Below, piece by piece: positions 1 to 9,192 of a stretch of DNA of 64,000 nucleotides. The notes under the pieces were generated by a model that ran no database searches, was not told the DNA's origin, and worked only from the letters and a program-made list of their open reading frames with translations. Source of the DNA: Cyclobacteriaceae bacterium. GTDB lineage: Bacteria > Bacteroidota > Bacteroidia > Cytophagales > Cyclobacteriaceae. Where the stretch lies: NCBI GenBank assembly GCA_016787755.1, contig JAEUUA010000025.1:248001-312000 (forward strand), read 5' to 3'. Each line of letters begins with the position of its first letter. The first letter of the stretch is position 1. The translations under genes were made by a program, and so were the position numbers.

Positions 1-1094
1 ACCACCCGGTCACTTGCAACAGAGAGCATTCCACTGGCATTCATAATTCCTGGAGTCATCACACGCTTCTCTTTTCCATTTGATAGAATTACAAATTCTT
101 CAATGTTTCCAATCCCCGATTTTAATGCGAGTACTCCATTGGTAGTCTCATAGGGGTAGCGGTAGTCAGTATATGCTTTCGAACTTCTCTTATTTACAGG
201 TTCAAATAAAGTAAGGGTTGTTTTTGCCAATTGTTCGCGCCAATCTTTTTGAAATTCAGACGCCATTTCCTTATAAAGTTCACTTACATATAATCCCGTT
301 TCTTTTTTTATAGATCGCGAAAACGCATAGGGCAGAAACGGAACACTCCACGCCCTTCGAGTGATATTGCCCCACACGTCAGCATTGCCTGTTTTCTTTC
401 GCAAATACGAAACCATATTATATCCTAAAACATAGTGATCAGGAATATTGTGTTTATAGGATCGCAGATATTGTTTATTGTAATTGAACACCCTACCTTC
501 TTGCAGATTGGTGTGAAAAAGTAAATTGAAATTTGGGATCCGTCCTCTTCCACCTGACGTGAAAGCGGTTTCGGTAGCCACCGCATCGCCTTCCCAAAAC
601 CATTGTGGCACGGCTGCATAGCTCATGGCCGCAAGGGTGTTAGCCCCAAAAAGATAATAGAGCACCCGGTTAAAACCGCGATTAGCATGTTGAAATTGAA
701 CGATGTGCCTATACTCATGAGTGGCTAACAAATCAAGCCAATCGAGGTTGCCCATGAAGTTATAATTCTGCGAAGGCATTCCGAAAAATTCAGACCTTCT
801 AGGTGTTATAGAAACAAACCCATTGCTAACAGCCGATTGATTTTGCAAAACGATCGAAATCTTTCTTGGCTCTGTTCCAAGGGATTTTGCTTCAGGAGTT
901 CGGATGTGCTCCATGGTATTGGCCATCCGTTGTGCCTGAGTTTCAAAGCCCCTAGGAAAAACAATCTTAAAATTTGCCGTATTAATTTGTCGCCACCTGA
1001 GATTGGGATTGTTTTCTAAAACAGGGGTTGTTTGACAGAGTCCTAGAGAAATACTAAGAATGAAAAAACAGCCACTGCAAAAGCTACGAATCAT
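1..1094 (-). CDS. Secreted metallopeptidase-like surface protein (partial, 3' end off window)
   Basis: This reading frame is open from an ATG at 1094 to the window edge, giving about 364 residues. It begins with a hydrophobic signal peptide (residues 1-20). A zinc-peptidase motif HEYRH lies at about residues 126-130, and a WFWEGDA segment follows with Glu near residue 168. This HExxH...E spacing is what a gluzincin (peptidase MA-like) domain would show. The end that can be seen, with short segments such as NGVLALKSGIGNIEEF, may be the start of a TolB-like beta-propeller, but that is inference. It is probably exported to the periplasm or outer membrane. The next gene upstream on this strand is a DUF4249 lipoprotein. 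Catalytic activity and substrate are unknown. Confidence 0.75.
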   Translation of the reverse strand, partial: MIRSFCSGCFFILSISLGLCQTTPVLENNPNLRWRQINTANFKIVFPRGFETQAQRMANTMEHIRTPEAKSLGTEPRKISIVLQNQSAVSNGFVSITPRRSEFFGMPSQNYNFMGNLDWLDLLATHEYRHIVQFQHANRGFNRVLYYLFGANTLAAMSYAAVPQWFWEGDAVATETAFTSGGRGRIPNFNLLFHTNLQEGRVFNYNKQYLRSYKHNIPDHYVLGYNMVSYLRKKTGNADVWGNITRRAWSVPFLPYAFSRSIKKETGLYVSELYKEMASEFQKDWREQLAKTTLTLFEPVNKRSSKAYTDYRYPYETTNGVLALKSGIGNIEEFVILSNGKEKRVMTPGIMNASGMLSVASDRV

Positions 1095-1190
1095 AAACTA
1101 CCGATCTTAATAAGATCGAAAGCTACATCAGGTCGATTAAATTTACTACTGATTGCTATGTATAAGAATTTCTTTTAAGCGAGCACACTT

Positions 1191-2123
1191 TTATTTTTGG
1201 CTAAGGTCATCCAGACTCTTAAACTTTCTACCCAAGCCAGTAACTGCCCCCACATTAAAGAAGCCCAAAACGTTTGAGCCTTTTGCATTTGTGTTTGTAA
1301 TGTTTGAAGAAACATTGGCCAGGGAGGTGGCAAATAATTCACCAAAACCACCCGGGCGATCAATTTGAATACGTACTTCATTCAAAAAGTTAAATGCGGC
1401 TTCCGTTACAGATTGAATTTGAACATAGACCGAATCTCCTACAACATAGGGTGATTTAATCTTACCATTTTTATCTTCATCAAATGGGTTGATCGCTGTG
1501 CGGATCGGAAAAATAAAAGGAACTCCATTAAAATTTCCTCCTTTTGAAAATCCGGCATCGTAGGCTGTAATTATTTCATTGGGTTTTAAAAGCTGTGCAC
1601 CGTTCTTGTAAGTCTTTATCCAATACGAATCATTTGGTTCTTGTGGGTCGGTGGCCCAAAACTGGGCCTGATACAAATCATCAAAAAATTGCCCGCCTGG
1701 TTCCAGAAAAAAAGTAATGCTATCAATGGCTGGAGCACGACCCATTGTTGCTTCTGATATAAACGTTTCTGCTCCAACCTGAACGAAAAGTTTATAGGTA
1801 AATCCTACCCTTCCAAACACTTCATTACCCGCGGGTGTCCACTGATAGACCCCTGGTGCTGTTTCTCCAAAAGGATACACTTGATTATTTTGATCCGTCA
1901 CATGGATGATAGCACCTGAAACCCCAGAAGGCAATGCCCTTTCAAAATAAGGTTGGGAGCGGGTAAGCCTTATCTGCTGCGCACCCATAGCATTGTTTAA
2001 CCAGGCATCAATAACTAACACCGAATCGGATTTTTCAAGTTCGGGATTAATTACTACATCACATGAAAAAAGAATACTCGAGGCTAACAGAATAACAGAA
2101 CTATAGATTACGAAACGTTGCAT
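1191..2123 (-). CDS. DUF4249 domain-containing lipoprotein
   Basis: 310 residues. The N-terminus is a lipoprotein signal ending in an FSC lipobox with Cys21. The following part (INPELEKSDSVLVIDAWLNN, then a beta-rich body) matches the DUF4249 family of Bacteroidota, which are surface lipoproteins usually encoded beside a TonB-dependent receptor with a carboxypeptidase-like domain. That is the arrangement here: the receptor gene lies directly upstream on the same strand with a 4-base gap, so the two are very likely co-transcribed. The presumed role is as an accessory to the receptor at the outer membrane. The ligand is not known. Length is slightly short for the family. Confidence 0.85.
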   Translation of the reverse strand: MQRFVIYSSVILLASSILFSCDVVINPELEKSDSVLVIDAWLNNAMGAQQIRLTRSQPYFERALPSGVSGAIIHVTDQNNQVYPFGETAPGVYQWTPAGNEVFGRVGFTYKLFVQVGAETFISEATMGRAPAIDSITFFLEPGGQFFDDLYQAQFWATDPQEPNDSYWIKTYKNGAQLLKPNEIITAYDAGFSKGGNFNGVPFIFPIRTAINPFDEDKNGKIKSPYVVGDSVYVQIQSVTEAAFNFLNEVRIQIDRPGGFGELFATSLANVSSNITNTNAKGSNVLGFFNVGAVTGLGRKFKSLDDLSQK

Positions 2124-2127
2124 ACGA

Positions 2128-4500
2128 TTAAAATTTAAAATTGTAAGAAACAGAAGGGATCACGGTGCCAATAATGGACAGTTGACGCGCCTCACTATTA
2201 ATGGGGTCACCTTGGGTTACCCGATCTTTCCCTTGAGTGAAATAAATTGAGAAAGGATTTTTGCGCGCATAAAGATTATACACACCAAAAACCCAGTAGT
2301 CAGAATTCTTTCGGGCATTTCCATTTCGTTTTACAGTCTTGCCTTCCAACCGGAAGGATAGATCTAAGCGATGATACGCTGGCAACCTAACATTGTTTCT
2401 GCTATCCAAAGCATTGTAGGGAATAAGCATGCCTTGCACCATATATCGTGAAGTTGGAAACGTGGAAGGCGTTCCACTTACCAATGTAAAATTAGCGGAT
2501 GCTGACCACCGCTTATTCAAGTCATAAAAGCTGGTGATTTTTAAGTTATGGGTTTGATCGAATCGGGCGGCATACCATTCATTGCGGTTAATACCTTCCA
2601 CTTTCAACTCCGTGCGCGCTATCGTATAAGCAACCCAACCTGTAAAGCGGCCCACTTTCTTTTGCAAATAAAATTCCATTCCATAGGCTCTACCCACGCC
2701 AGTAAGTAAGTCTCCTTCTAGATACTCGTTGATTAACAAATCCGCACCATCTATATAATCAATCTGATTTTGAGTCTTGCGATAGTAGGCTTCAACAGAA
2801 AACTCAAATGTCTGTTCTTTTCCAAAATTTCTGAAATATCCTAATGCCCATTGATCTGCTAATTCGGGCTTGATATTGTTGCTGGTGGGCGTCCAAACAT
2901 CTAATGGGTTTGACGCGGTTGTGTTAGAAATTAAATGGAGGTATTGAGCCATACGTGTATAGCTCGCCTTTACCGAACTCACATCACTTAACTCTGTCTT
3001 AAAAGAAAAGCGTGGTTCAAAATTATGATACGTTGCAGTAGTTTCTCCCTTGCTAATTGATTCCTCTGCGATTGGATTTCTCCGCCTGCCAGGAATGGTA
3101 TCGTTATACGTGAACTGTTTACCCGGGCCATAACCCGCAAAGTATGAGTAACGGAGTCCATACTCAATGGAAGTTTTTGGTGACAGATGCTGATTGTTTC
3201 CTAGGTATAAAGCTGACTCAAGGTTATATTTTTCCGGCAAACTTATGTCGATGCGATTTCCATTGGAAGTTCCAAAGGCATTGGCAGGTTCAAATGAATA
3301 GTAATTTACCTCAGCACCAAATGAAATTTCATTGTTTGTGTTTAAGAAATAACTGAAGGATGGTTTAAACGTTATGTTTCGAATAGAAGATTTCCAACGA
3401 AAGTTGTCGCGGTCGTTTTCACCAAACTGTAATGAGTAATCGTACCGACTAAAAATACCGGAGAAGTTTGCAAACAAGCGATCATTGAAGATTTTATTCC
3501 AACGGATAGTCCCCGTATTATTGCCCCAGCTAAATCCCTGATTACGGTCAAAGAAAAATATGTCGCGACCTGTATAACCAGAAACAAAAATCCGGTTGCG
3601 TTTATTAATATTATAATTTGCTTTTCCGGTGAAGTCATAAAAATTTAATGCTCCGCCATCTTTCAACACATCCACAAAAGGGCGGGCAAGAATATCGGCA
3701 TACGAGCGCCTTCCCGCCACAATAAACGATCCATCTCCTTTAAATAACGGGCCTTCCACCGAGGCTCTGCTAAAAATTGTTCCAACACCCCCATTTATTT
3801 CATAGTCTTTATTGTTTCCCTCCTTCATACGAACATCCAGAAGCGATGATATTCGTCCTCCAAACTGAGCAGGAATTGCCCCCTTATATAATTTGGTGTC
3901 TTTAACGGCATCGGGATTGAATACTGAAAAGAAACCCAGTAAATGTGATGAGTTATACACAGTTGCCTCATCAAGTAAAATGAGATTTTGACCCACACTT
4001 CCCCCACGAACATTAAATCCTGAAGCCCCTTCTCCTACCGTTGACACTCCAGGCAGTTGCAACAAGCTTTTAACCACATCAGCTTCGCCCAGAAATGCAG
4101 GAATTTTAAGGATCGTTTTGATATCGAGCCGATTGGTACTCATTTCCAACGCCTTCACCCCCTCCTCATCCCGGGTGGAACTTACCACTACTGCTTCTAA
4201 CTGTTTTCCTTCGGCCTTCAACTCAACATCAAGGCGGGTATTTTCATTTAGAACTAGTAGTTTAGACTGGGTAGCAAACCCAATATAACTTATATCAATA
4301 TCGTATGCCCTTGACTCAAGTGTAATGGAATAGAAACCATACACGTTGGTGGTAGCGCCTGTGTTAAGAGATTTCACATAAATCGTGGCTCCGATGAGTG
4401 CTTCACCATTTGCGGCATCCTTCACATAACCACTAATAGTAAATTTTGATTGGGCTAATGCAGAAGAATGAACCAGGCATAATAAAATAAAAAAGCGCAT
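2128..4500 (-). CDS. TonB-dependent receptor with carboxypeptidase-like domain
   Basis: An outer-membrane receptor of about 790 residues. It has a signal peptide (MRFFILLCLVHSSALA), then a carboxypeptidase-regulatory-like beta-sandwich (FTISGYVKDAANGEALIGA, residues about 19-100), a plug domain with the LPGV and FNVRGG motifs, and a long beta-barrel ending in an aromatic residue (SYNFKF). An in-frame start exists 42 bases further upstream (4542), but the ATG at 4500 puts the signal peptide at the N-terminus and is preferred. It probably imports a substrate with TonB energy. The adjacent DUF4249 lipoprotein supports a receptor-lipoprotein pair. No substrate-binding partner of the SusD type is seen. 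Confidence 0.9.
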   Translation of the reverse strand: MRFFILLCLVHSSALAQSKFTISGYVKDAANGEALIGATIYVKSLNTGATTNVYGFYSITLESRAYDIDISYIGFATQSKLLVLNENTRLDVELKAEGKQLEAVVVSSTRDEEGVKALEMSTNRLDIKTILKIPAFLGEADVVKSLLQLPGVSTVGEGASGFNVRGGSVGQNLILLDEATVYNSSHLLGFFSVFNPDAVKDTKLYKGAIPAQFGGRISSLLDVRMKEGNNKDYEINGGVGTIFSRASVEGPLFKGDGSFIVAGRRSYADILARPFVDVLKDGGALNFYDFTGKANYNINKRNRIFVSGYTGRDIFFFDRNQGFSWGNNTGTIRWNKIFNDRLFANFSGIFSRYDYSLQFGENDRDNFRWKSSIRNITFKPSFSYFLNTNNEISFGAEVNYYSFEPANAFGTSNGNRIDISLPEKYNLESALYLGNNQHLSPKTSIEYGLRYSYFAGYGPGKQFTYNDTIPGRRRNPIAEESISKGETTATYHNFEPRFSFKTELSDVSSVKASYTRMAQYLHLISNTTASNPLDVWTPTSNNIKPELADQWALGYFRNFGKEQTFEFSVEAYYRKTQNQIDYIDGADLLINEYLEGDLLTGVGRAYGMEFYLQKKVGRFTGWVAYTIARTELKVEGINRNEWYAARFDQTHNLKITSFYDLNKRWSASANFTLVSGTPSTFPTSRYMVQGMLIPYNALDSRNNVRLPAYHRLDLSFRLEGKTVKRNGNARKNSDYWVFGVYNLYARKNPFSIYFTQGKDRVTQGDPINSEARQLSIIGTVIPSVSYNFKF

Positions 4501-4598
4501 ACTTAAGAGGTTGAAAACGATTGAGACGAATGAACTGTGCAATTAGTTACCTTTACAGAAAAATAACCTTACCCATACTAAAGGTTAAAAATCAGAAA

Positions 4599-4724
4599 AT
4601 GTTTAAAAAACTAAGAGAATTATACCACCAATATAAAGCCTACGTACGGGTAGATTTGATCATGTATGGGGTTATGATACTGCTAATAATTTTGTATTTC
4701 ATTTATACAGTTACAACGAATTGA
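4599..4724 (+). CDS. Small single-pass membrane protein
   Basis: A 41-residue frame starting at the ATG at 4599. It has a basic, tyrosine-rich N-terminus (MFKKLRELYHQYKAYVRVD) and one clear transmembrane helix (IMYGVMILLIILYFIYT). A longer in-frame start at 4521 exists, but its extra 26 residues look non-coding and would overlap the upstream region of the divergent receptor gene. The basic-in, hydrophobic-helix design is typical of real small membrane proteins. Function is unknown. The frame is short, so the call is tentative. Confidence 0.5.
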   Translation: MFKKLRELYHQYKAYVRVDLIMYGVMILLIILYFIYTVTTN

Positions 4725-4732
4725 CCATATCC

Positions 4733-5614
4733 CTACGGAATCAGAATTTCTTTCACATTCGCCTTTATCTTATCCGCCAAATCATCGGTAGGTAAGTCAT
4801 TAATATCGAGGCCAAAGGGATCTTCAATTTCTTCTGCTATAAGTTCAACACTCAATAGCACAAAGGTTACGAGCGTTACAATGGGTATCGTCAAATATCC
4901 TGAGGTTGTAACAAAACCAAGCGGGAGGGTAATCAAATAAATAAATATGAACTGCTTAATGTACATACTATAATTATAAGGGATAGGCGTATTTTTAATG
5001 CGTTCGCAGGCTCCCAATATGTCAACAAACTCTTTTAATTCTTTATCGAGAATAAAGAGTTGATCTCCTGTAATTTGATTCGACCGGTAAAGTGTATTCA
5101 CCCGATTGTACATCATCAATGAAAGCTTGTTAGGAATATGCCTGAATTTCTTTAGATCGTCAAAAAAGTGCTCACTCGTTGGGTCAAGTTCCGCAAGTTT
5201 AGTTCCTTTTCTCAAATGCTCTTTCACAGCAAAAACAAAATTTGGAATCATCTTGCTAAACCATGCGCGGGTTTCATGGTCGTCCTTATCCAAAAAGGCA
5301 TCTATCTTAATCGCTAAGGTGCGTGTATTGTTAACCATGCTTCCCCATAGTTTCCGTCCCTCCCACCACCGATCGTACGAGGAGTTGGTACGAAATACAA
5401 GAAACAAACCAAGTACAATCCCGAGCAGCGAATGCATGGAAATGGTTGTGTGAAAATCATTTTCATGGAAATGCAAAACATCTAGTAACAAGTAGCAGAC
5501 AGCGCCAGCATACACGGTCATTATTATGAGCGCAGGCGTTAAGGTTCTCATCACACCCCGGCTATAGGCATGAAAAATCAAAGAAAACCAGACTTTGGGA
5601 TTGTAGTTTACCAT
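4733..5614 (-). CDS. Bestrophin family anion channel-like protein
   Basis: 293 residues with four or more hydrophobic segments. The stretch LFLVFRTNSSYDRWWEGRK, at about residues 72-90, is the signature of the bestrophin/UPF0187 (RFP-TM) family, and the C-terminal IEDPFGLDINDLP segment is also typical of it. Bacterial members form pentameric ion channels in the inner membrane; some conduct cations rather than chloride. Length matches the family. It converges on the small membrane ORF, with 8 bases between the stops, and is divergent from the SPFH gene. Confidence 0.9.
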   Translation of the reverse strand: MVNYNPKVWFSLIFHAYSRGVMRTLTPALIIMTVYAGAVCYLLLDVLHFHENDFHTTISMHSLLGIVLGLFLVFRTNSSYDRWWEGRKLWGSMVNNTRTLAIKIDAFLDKDDHETRAWFSKMIPNFVFAVKEHLRKGTKLAELDPTSEHFFDDLKKFRHIPNKLSLMMYNRVNTLYRSNQITGDQLFILDKELKEFVDILGACERIKNTPIPYNYSMYIKQFIFIYLITLPLGFVTTSGYLTIPIVTLVTFVLLSVELIAEEIEDPFGLDINDLPTDDLADKIKANVKEILIP

Positions 5615-5730
5615 AATGCGGCTAAAATCGTACTAAAATAATGCTATTCAAAAAATAAATTAAAGGATCGCAACCTGCGAAAAAGAATTTCCGTTACATT
5701 TATCATAATAATATCATTTTAATATCACTT

Positions 5731-6582
5731 ATGAAAACTGAAAAAATCTACACCCCCGTTTCGGGCTATCTCATGATTGTGGTAGCCTTAGCATTATTGG
5801 CGATAGGCATTGCTGGGTCAATGGTAACGCGCAACTTTCTGTTATTCCTGGTTTCAGGAGTTGGCCTGTTTATGCTGGCCGGATTTTTCTTCATTAACCC
5901 AAACGAGTCAGTAGTGTTGGTTCTGTTTGGAGCCTATAAAGGAACCGTGAAAGCCAACGGATTTTTTTGGGTTAACCCATTCTTCAGCAAAAAAAGAATT
6001 TCGCTAAGGGCGCGGAATTTTGATAGCGAAAAAATAAAAGTAAATGACAAAGTCGGCAATCCTATACAGATTGGTGTAATCTTGGTATGGCAAGTGCGCG
6101 ACACCTTCAAAGCAGCCTTTGAAGTTGATAACTATGAAAATTTTGTTCGCATTCAAAGTGACTCCGCGGTGCGCAAATTAGCAGGCACCTATCCGTACGA
6201 TAATTTTGATACAGATGAAGAGATCACACTGCGATCAGGCCAAGATGAAGTAAACCATGCCTTGGAAGAAAACTTAAAGAACCGATTGGATATTGCAGGC
6301 ATTCATGTAATTGAAGCGCGGATTGGGTATTTAGCGTATGCGTCTGAAATTGCCAGTGCCATGCTAAGGAGACAACAAGCAACGGCAGTTGTAGCTGCGC
6401 GGTTTAAAATTGTTGAAGGGGCGGTGAGTATGGTGAAAATGGCAATCGATCATCTGGCAAAAGAAGGGGTGATTGAGTTGGATGACGAACGGAAAGCCGC
6501 GATGGTAAGTAACTTGATGGTGGTGCTTTGCGGAGATAAAGATGTAACTCCCGTTGTAAATACTGGTACGTTAAATCAGTAG
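5731..6582 (+). CDS. SPFH (stomatin/prohibitin-like) membrane protein
   Basis: 283 residues. Two adjacent hydrophobic helices near the N-terminus (residues about 14-55) anchor it in the membrane, followed by an SPFH/Band 7 domain (NPNESVVLVLFGAYKG onward, with VNPF and VQSDSAVRKLAG-like features). The C-terminal part is helical and rich in Ala, Lys and Glu. Family members form membrane microdomain scaffolds or regulate membrane proteases. A 51-residue gene starts one base after its stop codon. That pairing is probably meaningful. Confidence 0.88.
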   Translation: MKTEKIYTPVSGYLMIVVALALLAIGIAGSMVTRNFLLFLVSGVGLFMLAGFFFINPNESVVLVLFGAYKGTVKANGFFWVNPFFSKKRISLRARNFDSEKIKVNDKVGNPIQIGVILVWQVRDTFKAAFEVDNYENFVRIQSDSAVRKLAGTYPYDNFDTDEEITLRSGQDEVNHALEENLKNRLDIAGIHVIEARIGYLAYASEIASAMLRRQQATAVVAARFKIVEGAVSMVKMAIDHLAKEGVIELDDERKAAMVSNLMVVLCGDKDVTPVVNTGTLNQ

Positions 6583-6583
6583 G

Positions 6584-6739
6584 ATGGCTCAAAAGAAACC
6601 TTTTGTTTTAAGACTGGACCCTGAAATTCTGAAAGCTGTTGAAAAATGGGCAGCCGATGAATTTCGGAGCAGCAATGGGCAACTTGAATGGATTATCAGC
6701 AAAGCACTGAAGGAAAACGGCCGACTAAAACAAAAATAA
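6584..6739 (+). CDS. Arc/ribbon-helix-helix-like small protein
   Basis: A 51-residue protein that starts one base after the SPFH stop, so the two genes should be translated from one message. The sequence reads KKPFVLRLDPEILKAVEKWA then SSNGQLEWIISKALKENG. This is the strand-helix-helix pattern of Arc-like (MetJ/Arc) DNA-binding proteins: an alternating FVLRLD strand, helix A containing EILKAVEKWA, and helix B containing QLEWIISKAL. It has no toxin neighbour, so it is not an obvious antitoxin. It may regulate its own operon, or use the fold to bind a protein. The conclusion rests on pattern alone. Confidence 0.8.
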   Translation: MAQKKPFVLRLDPEILKAVEKWAADEFRSSNGQLEWIISKALKENGRLKQK

Positions 6740-6799
6740 AATCAGGACTTGCCGGGGTTAGTGTTATTGCCGTATTTTCGGGCTTTTAAAGATAATCTT

Positions 6800-7564
6800 A
6801 TGGTGCGTACTGTTGTGGTGTTGATGTTGCTTTCATATACAGCAATTGCTCAAAAAACAAATTATCTGGTTACTTCAAAAGCAGATACACTCTATGGAGA
6901 AATGCGAATACTTTCCTATGATCAACTCGATCGAGTGCAATTAGAAGTAGGGAAGAAAAAAGAAATGTTCACCGCTTTGCAGGTACTTTCCATAAACATA
7001 GATGGCCAGGAATACAAACCCCTTCGGTATGATAACAAAATTGTTTTAATGAAGGTACTCAAGCAAGGATATTTGAGTATCTATAGTTTTCGGCTCCCCA
7101 ATCAACACGGCTATGATGGAAGGCTACTGACTAAACTCGATGGCACCTCGATCGAAGTACCGAATCTTGGGTTCAAAAAAATTCTGAGCAACTACCTGGA
7201 GGATTGTGAGAGTGTTTCATCCCTTATTTTAAGTGGTGATCTAAAAAGGAATGATATGGACAAGATACTTGAAGACTACAATTTATGTGTCGCATCTAGG
7301 TTCTCAAAATCTTCAGTTTCTGAAACAGTTCCGCCCGTGGCGAATGAAATAACACAATCCATTGAATCGCTTATAAAGAAAGTAGAAGCCGAAGAGTTTT
7401 CATCCAAGAAAGATGCACTTGATTTGCTTCGTGATATTCAAGCCAAAGTTGGCAAAAACGAAACGGTTCCAAATTATCTGAGCGAAGGTCTTAAATCATA
7501 CCTAAAAAGTATGCCTGCATTTTCTGACGATCTTGAGAAATTAATAGGCTTACTTAAAAAATGA
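6800..7564 (+). CDS. Secreted protein of unknown function
   Basis: 254 residues from the ATG at 6800, which places a signal peptide (MVRTVVVLMLLSYTAIAQ) at the N-terminus; an upstream start at 6749 adds a non-signal-like leader. The mature N-terminal half is beta-rich (KADTLYGEMRILSYDQLDRVQLEVG), a pattern seen in bacteroidete proteins described only as hypothetical. The C-terminal half is helical and charged (residues about 190-254). I recognise no catalytic motif. Its 3' end overlaps the convergent DoxX gene by 15 bases. Confidence 0.75.
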   Translation: MVRTVVVLMLLSYTAIAQKTNYLVTSKADTLYGEMRILSYDQLDRVQLEVGKKKEMFTALQVLSINIDGQEYKPLRYDNKIVLMKVLKQGYLSIYSFRLPNQHGYDGRLLTKLDGTSIEVPNLGFKKILSNYLEDCESVSSLILSGDLKRNDMDKILEDYNLCVASRFSKSSVSETVPPVANEITQSIESLIKKVEAEEFSSKKDALDLLRDIQAKVGKNETVPNYLSEGLKSYLKSMPAFSDDLEKLIGLLKK

Positions 7565-7960
7565 CGGTAGAAATTTTTTGATCCCGGCCGGTATAGCTTT
7601 GCGGCTTTGCCAAAATGCATAGATCCCACACAGCAAAACAACTAAGGCATATAGAAATAATTGTCCCCCATCGCCATTAACGTCTATGCCTAGCATAGTA
7701 AGATGCATTCCTAGTGCGCCAGCCATCAGGCCCACGGCCAATATTGACCCTAACCAAACAGTTGAGGGAATCAAAATCAAAACAGCGGCAATCAATTCAA
7801 AAACACCAATACCGATCCGCCCCCAGGGTTCCATCCCCACCGTGGTGAAAATATAGACTGACTCCGCTGATGCCGAAAATTTATAATAAAGGGTTTGAGC
7901 CATAATCGTGGCGGCTATTATTCTTGAAGTCCAGAACAGAACAGGTTGGAAATTTTTCAT
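7550..7960 (-). CDS. DoxX family membrane protein
   Basis: 136 residues with four transmembrane segments. The layout (MKNFQPVLFWTSRIIAATIMAQ..., then YKFSASAESV, GRIGIGVFELIAAVLILIP, and GALGMHLTML) matches the DoxX/DoxD-like inner-membrane family, linked in some species to redox balance or quinone chemistry. The ATG at 7960 is chosen; a longer frame reaching 8149 would run through the promoter region of the divergent Rieske gene. The 3' end overlaps the convergent secreted protein gene. Confidence 0.82.
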   Translation of the reverse strand: MKNFQPVLFWTSRIIAATIMAQTLYYKFSASAESVYIFTTVGMEPWGRIGIGVFELIAAVLILIPSTVWLGSILAVGLMAGALGMHLTMLGIDVNGDGGQLFLYALVVLLCGIYAFWQSRKAIPAGIKKFLPSFFK

Positions 7961-8071
7961 CGTGATTATATTTTTATATGTGATCACTATATACGCGAAT
8001 GCCCGTTTAAAGATTGTCAAGCGGATGACAGAACTATGTCTTTGTCTGTTTACCTTTAAATTAAAAATAAA

Positions 8072-9157
8072 ATGACTCGTTTTGAAGTACATCCCGATAT
8101 TTCGCAGGCTAAAACCATCGATACCGACTTTTATCTCCAGCCTGAACAATTCAAGAAAGCCAAGGAAAAAATCTTTTCAAGAACCTGGCATTTGATAGGT
8201 GATACGGATCAGGTGAAGGAAGATGGTTGGGTTACTCCTGTTCATTTGCTTGAAAACTATTTGGATGAGCCGTTGATTTTATCGCGCGATAAGGAGGGTG
8301 AATTGCATTGCCTATCGAACGTGTGCACGCACCGGGGAAATTTAGTAGTTGAACTACCATGCAAACTCCATGATATTCGGTGCAAATATCATGGGCGCAG
8401 ATTTAGTCTGAATGGAAAATTTATTTCCATGCCTGAGTTTAAACAGGTAAAAGACTTTCCTACCGAAGCAGATCATCTTACCAACTTGCCTCTATTTAAA
8501 TGGGGTAAGTTGCTATTTACTTCGTTGCAGACAGATAATGACCCGCTTCCCTTCTTTAAAGAGATCATTGAGCGTATTGGCTGGATGCCAATTCAGGATT
8601 TTGTGTTCCGGCCAGATTTATCACGTGATTATTATGTTGATGCACATTGGGCGCTTTACTGCGAAAATTTTTTAGAAGGTTTTCATATTCCCTTTGTGCA
8701 TGCCGGATTAAATTCGGTGATAGATTATAGTAACTACCATGTTGAATTATTTAAATACTCCAATTTGCAATTGGGTATTGCCCGGGAGGGAGAATTAGTC
8801 TTTGACTTACCTGCCACATCACACGATTATGGTAAACGAGTGGCCGGATATTATTTCTGGGTATTCCCTAACATGATGTTCAATTTTTATCCCTGGGGAT
8901 TATCCGTAAACATTATCAGACCGATCACCATCAAAAAAACAAAAGTGTCTTTTCTTTCTTATGTGTGGGACGAAAGCAAATTACGCCAAGGCGCGGGTGG
9001 AGATTTACACAAAGTTGAATTAGAAGATGAAGACATCGTTCAAAATGTACAAAAAGGAATTCGCTCCCGATTCTATTCGCATGGACGCTACTCCGTTACC
9101 CGTGAAATTGGGACACATCATTTCCATCGCTTGATCGCAGAGTTTATGAATGATTGA
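8072..9157 (+). CDS. Rieske non-heme iron oxygenase, alpha-subunit type
   Basis: 361 residues. The N-terminal Rieske [2Fe-2S] domain carries CTH (Cys85, His87) and CKYH (Cys104, His107), the C-x-H...C-x2-H cluster ligands. The catalytic domain has EGFHIPFVHAGL, whose two histidines fit the mononuclear iron site. This is the architecture of aromatic-ring-hydroxylating dioxygenase alpha subunits and related demethylases. No ferredoxin, reductase or beta subunit is next to it, so electrons must come from a partner encoded elsewhere. The substrate cannot be told from sequence. It is divergent from the DoxX gene. Confidence 0.9.
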   Translation: MTRFEVHPDISQAKTIDTDFYLQPEQFKKAKEKIFSRTWHLIGDTDQVKEDGWVTPVHLLENYLDEPLILSRDKEGELHCLSNVCTHRGNLVVELPCKLHDIRCKYHGRRFSLNGKFISMPEFKQVKDFPTEADHLTNLPLFKWGKLLFTSLQTDNDPLPFFKEIIERIGWMPIQDFVFRPDLSRDYYVDAHWALYCENFLEGFHIPFVHAGLNSVIDYSNYHVELFKYSNLQLGIAREGELVFDLPATSHDYGKRVAGYYFWVFPNMMFNFYPWGLSVNIIRPITIKKTKVSFLSYVWDESKLRQGAGGDLHKVELEDEDIVQNVQKGIRSRFYSHGRYSVTREIGTHHFHRLIAEFMND

Positions 9158-9192
9158 ATTAACAATTATTTGAATAAGTCTTGTGTTAGACC

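Noticed and set aside
5106..5453. 115-codon frame antisense to bestrophin
   Set aside because: Mirror of a confident coding region.
7550..8149. Longer version of the DoxX frame beginning at 8149
   Set aside because: It would overlap the divergent Rieske gene start and lacks a hydrophobic DoxX-like N-terminus; the ATG at 7960 is preferred.
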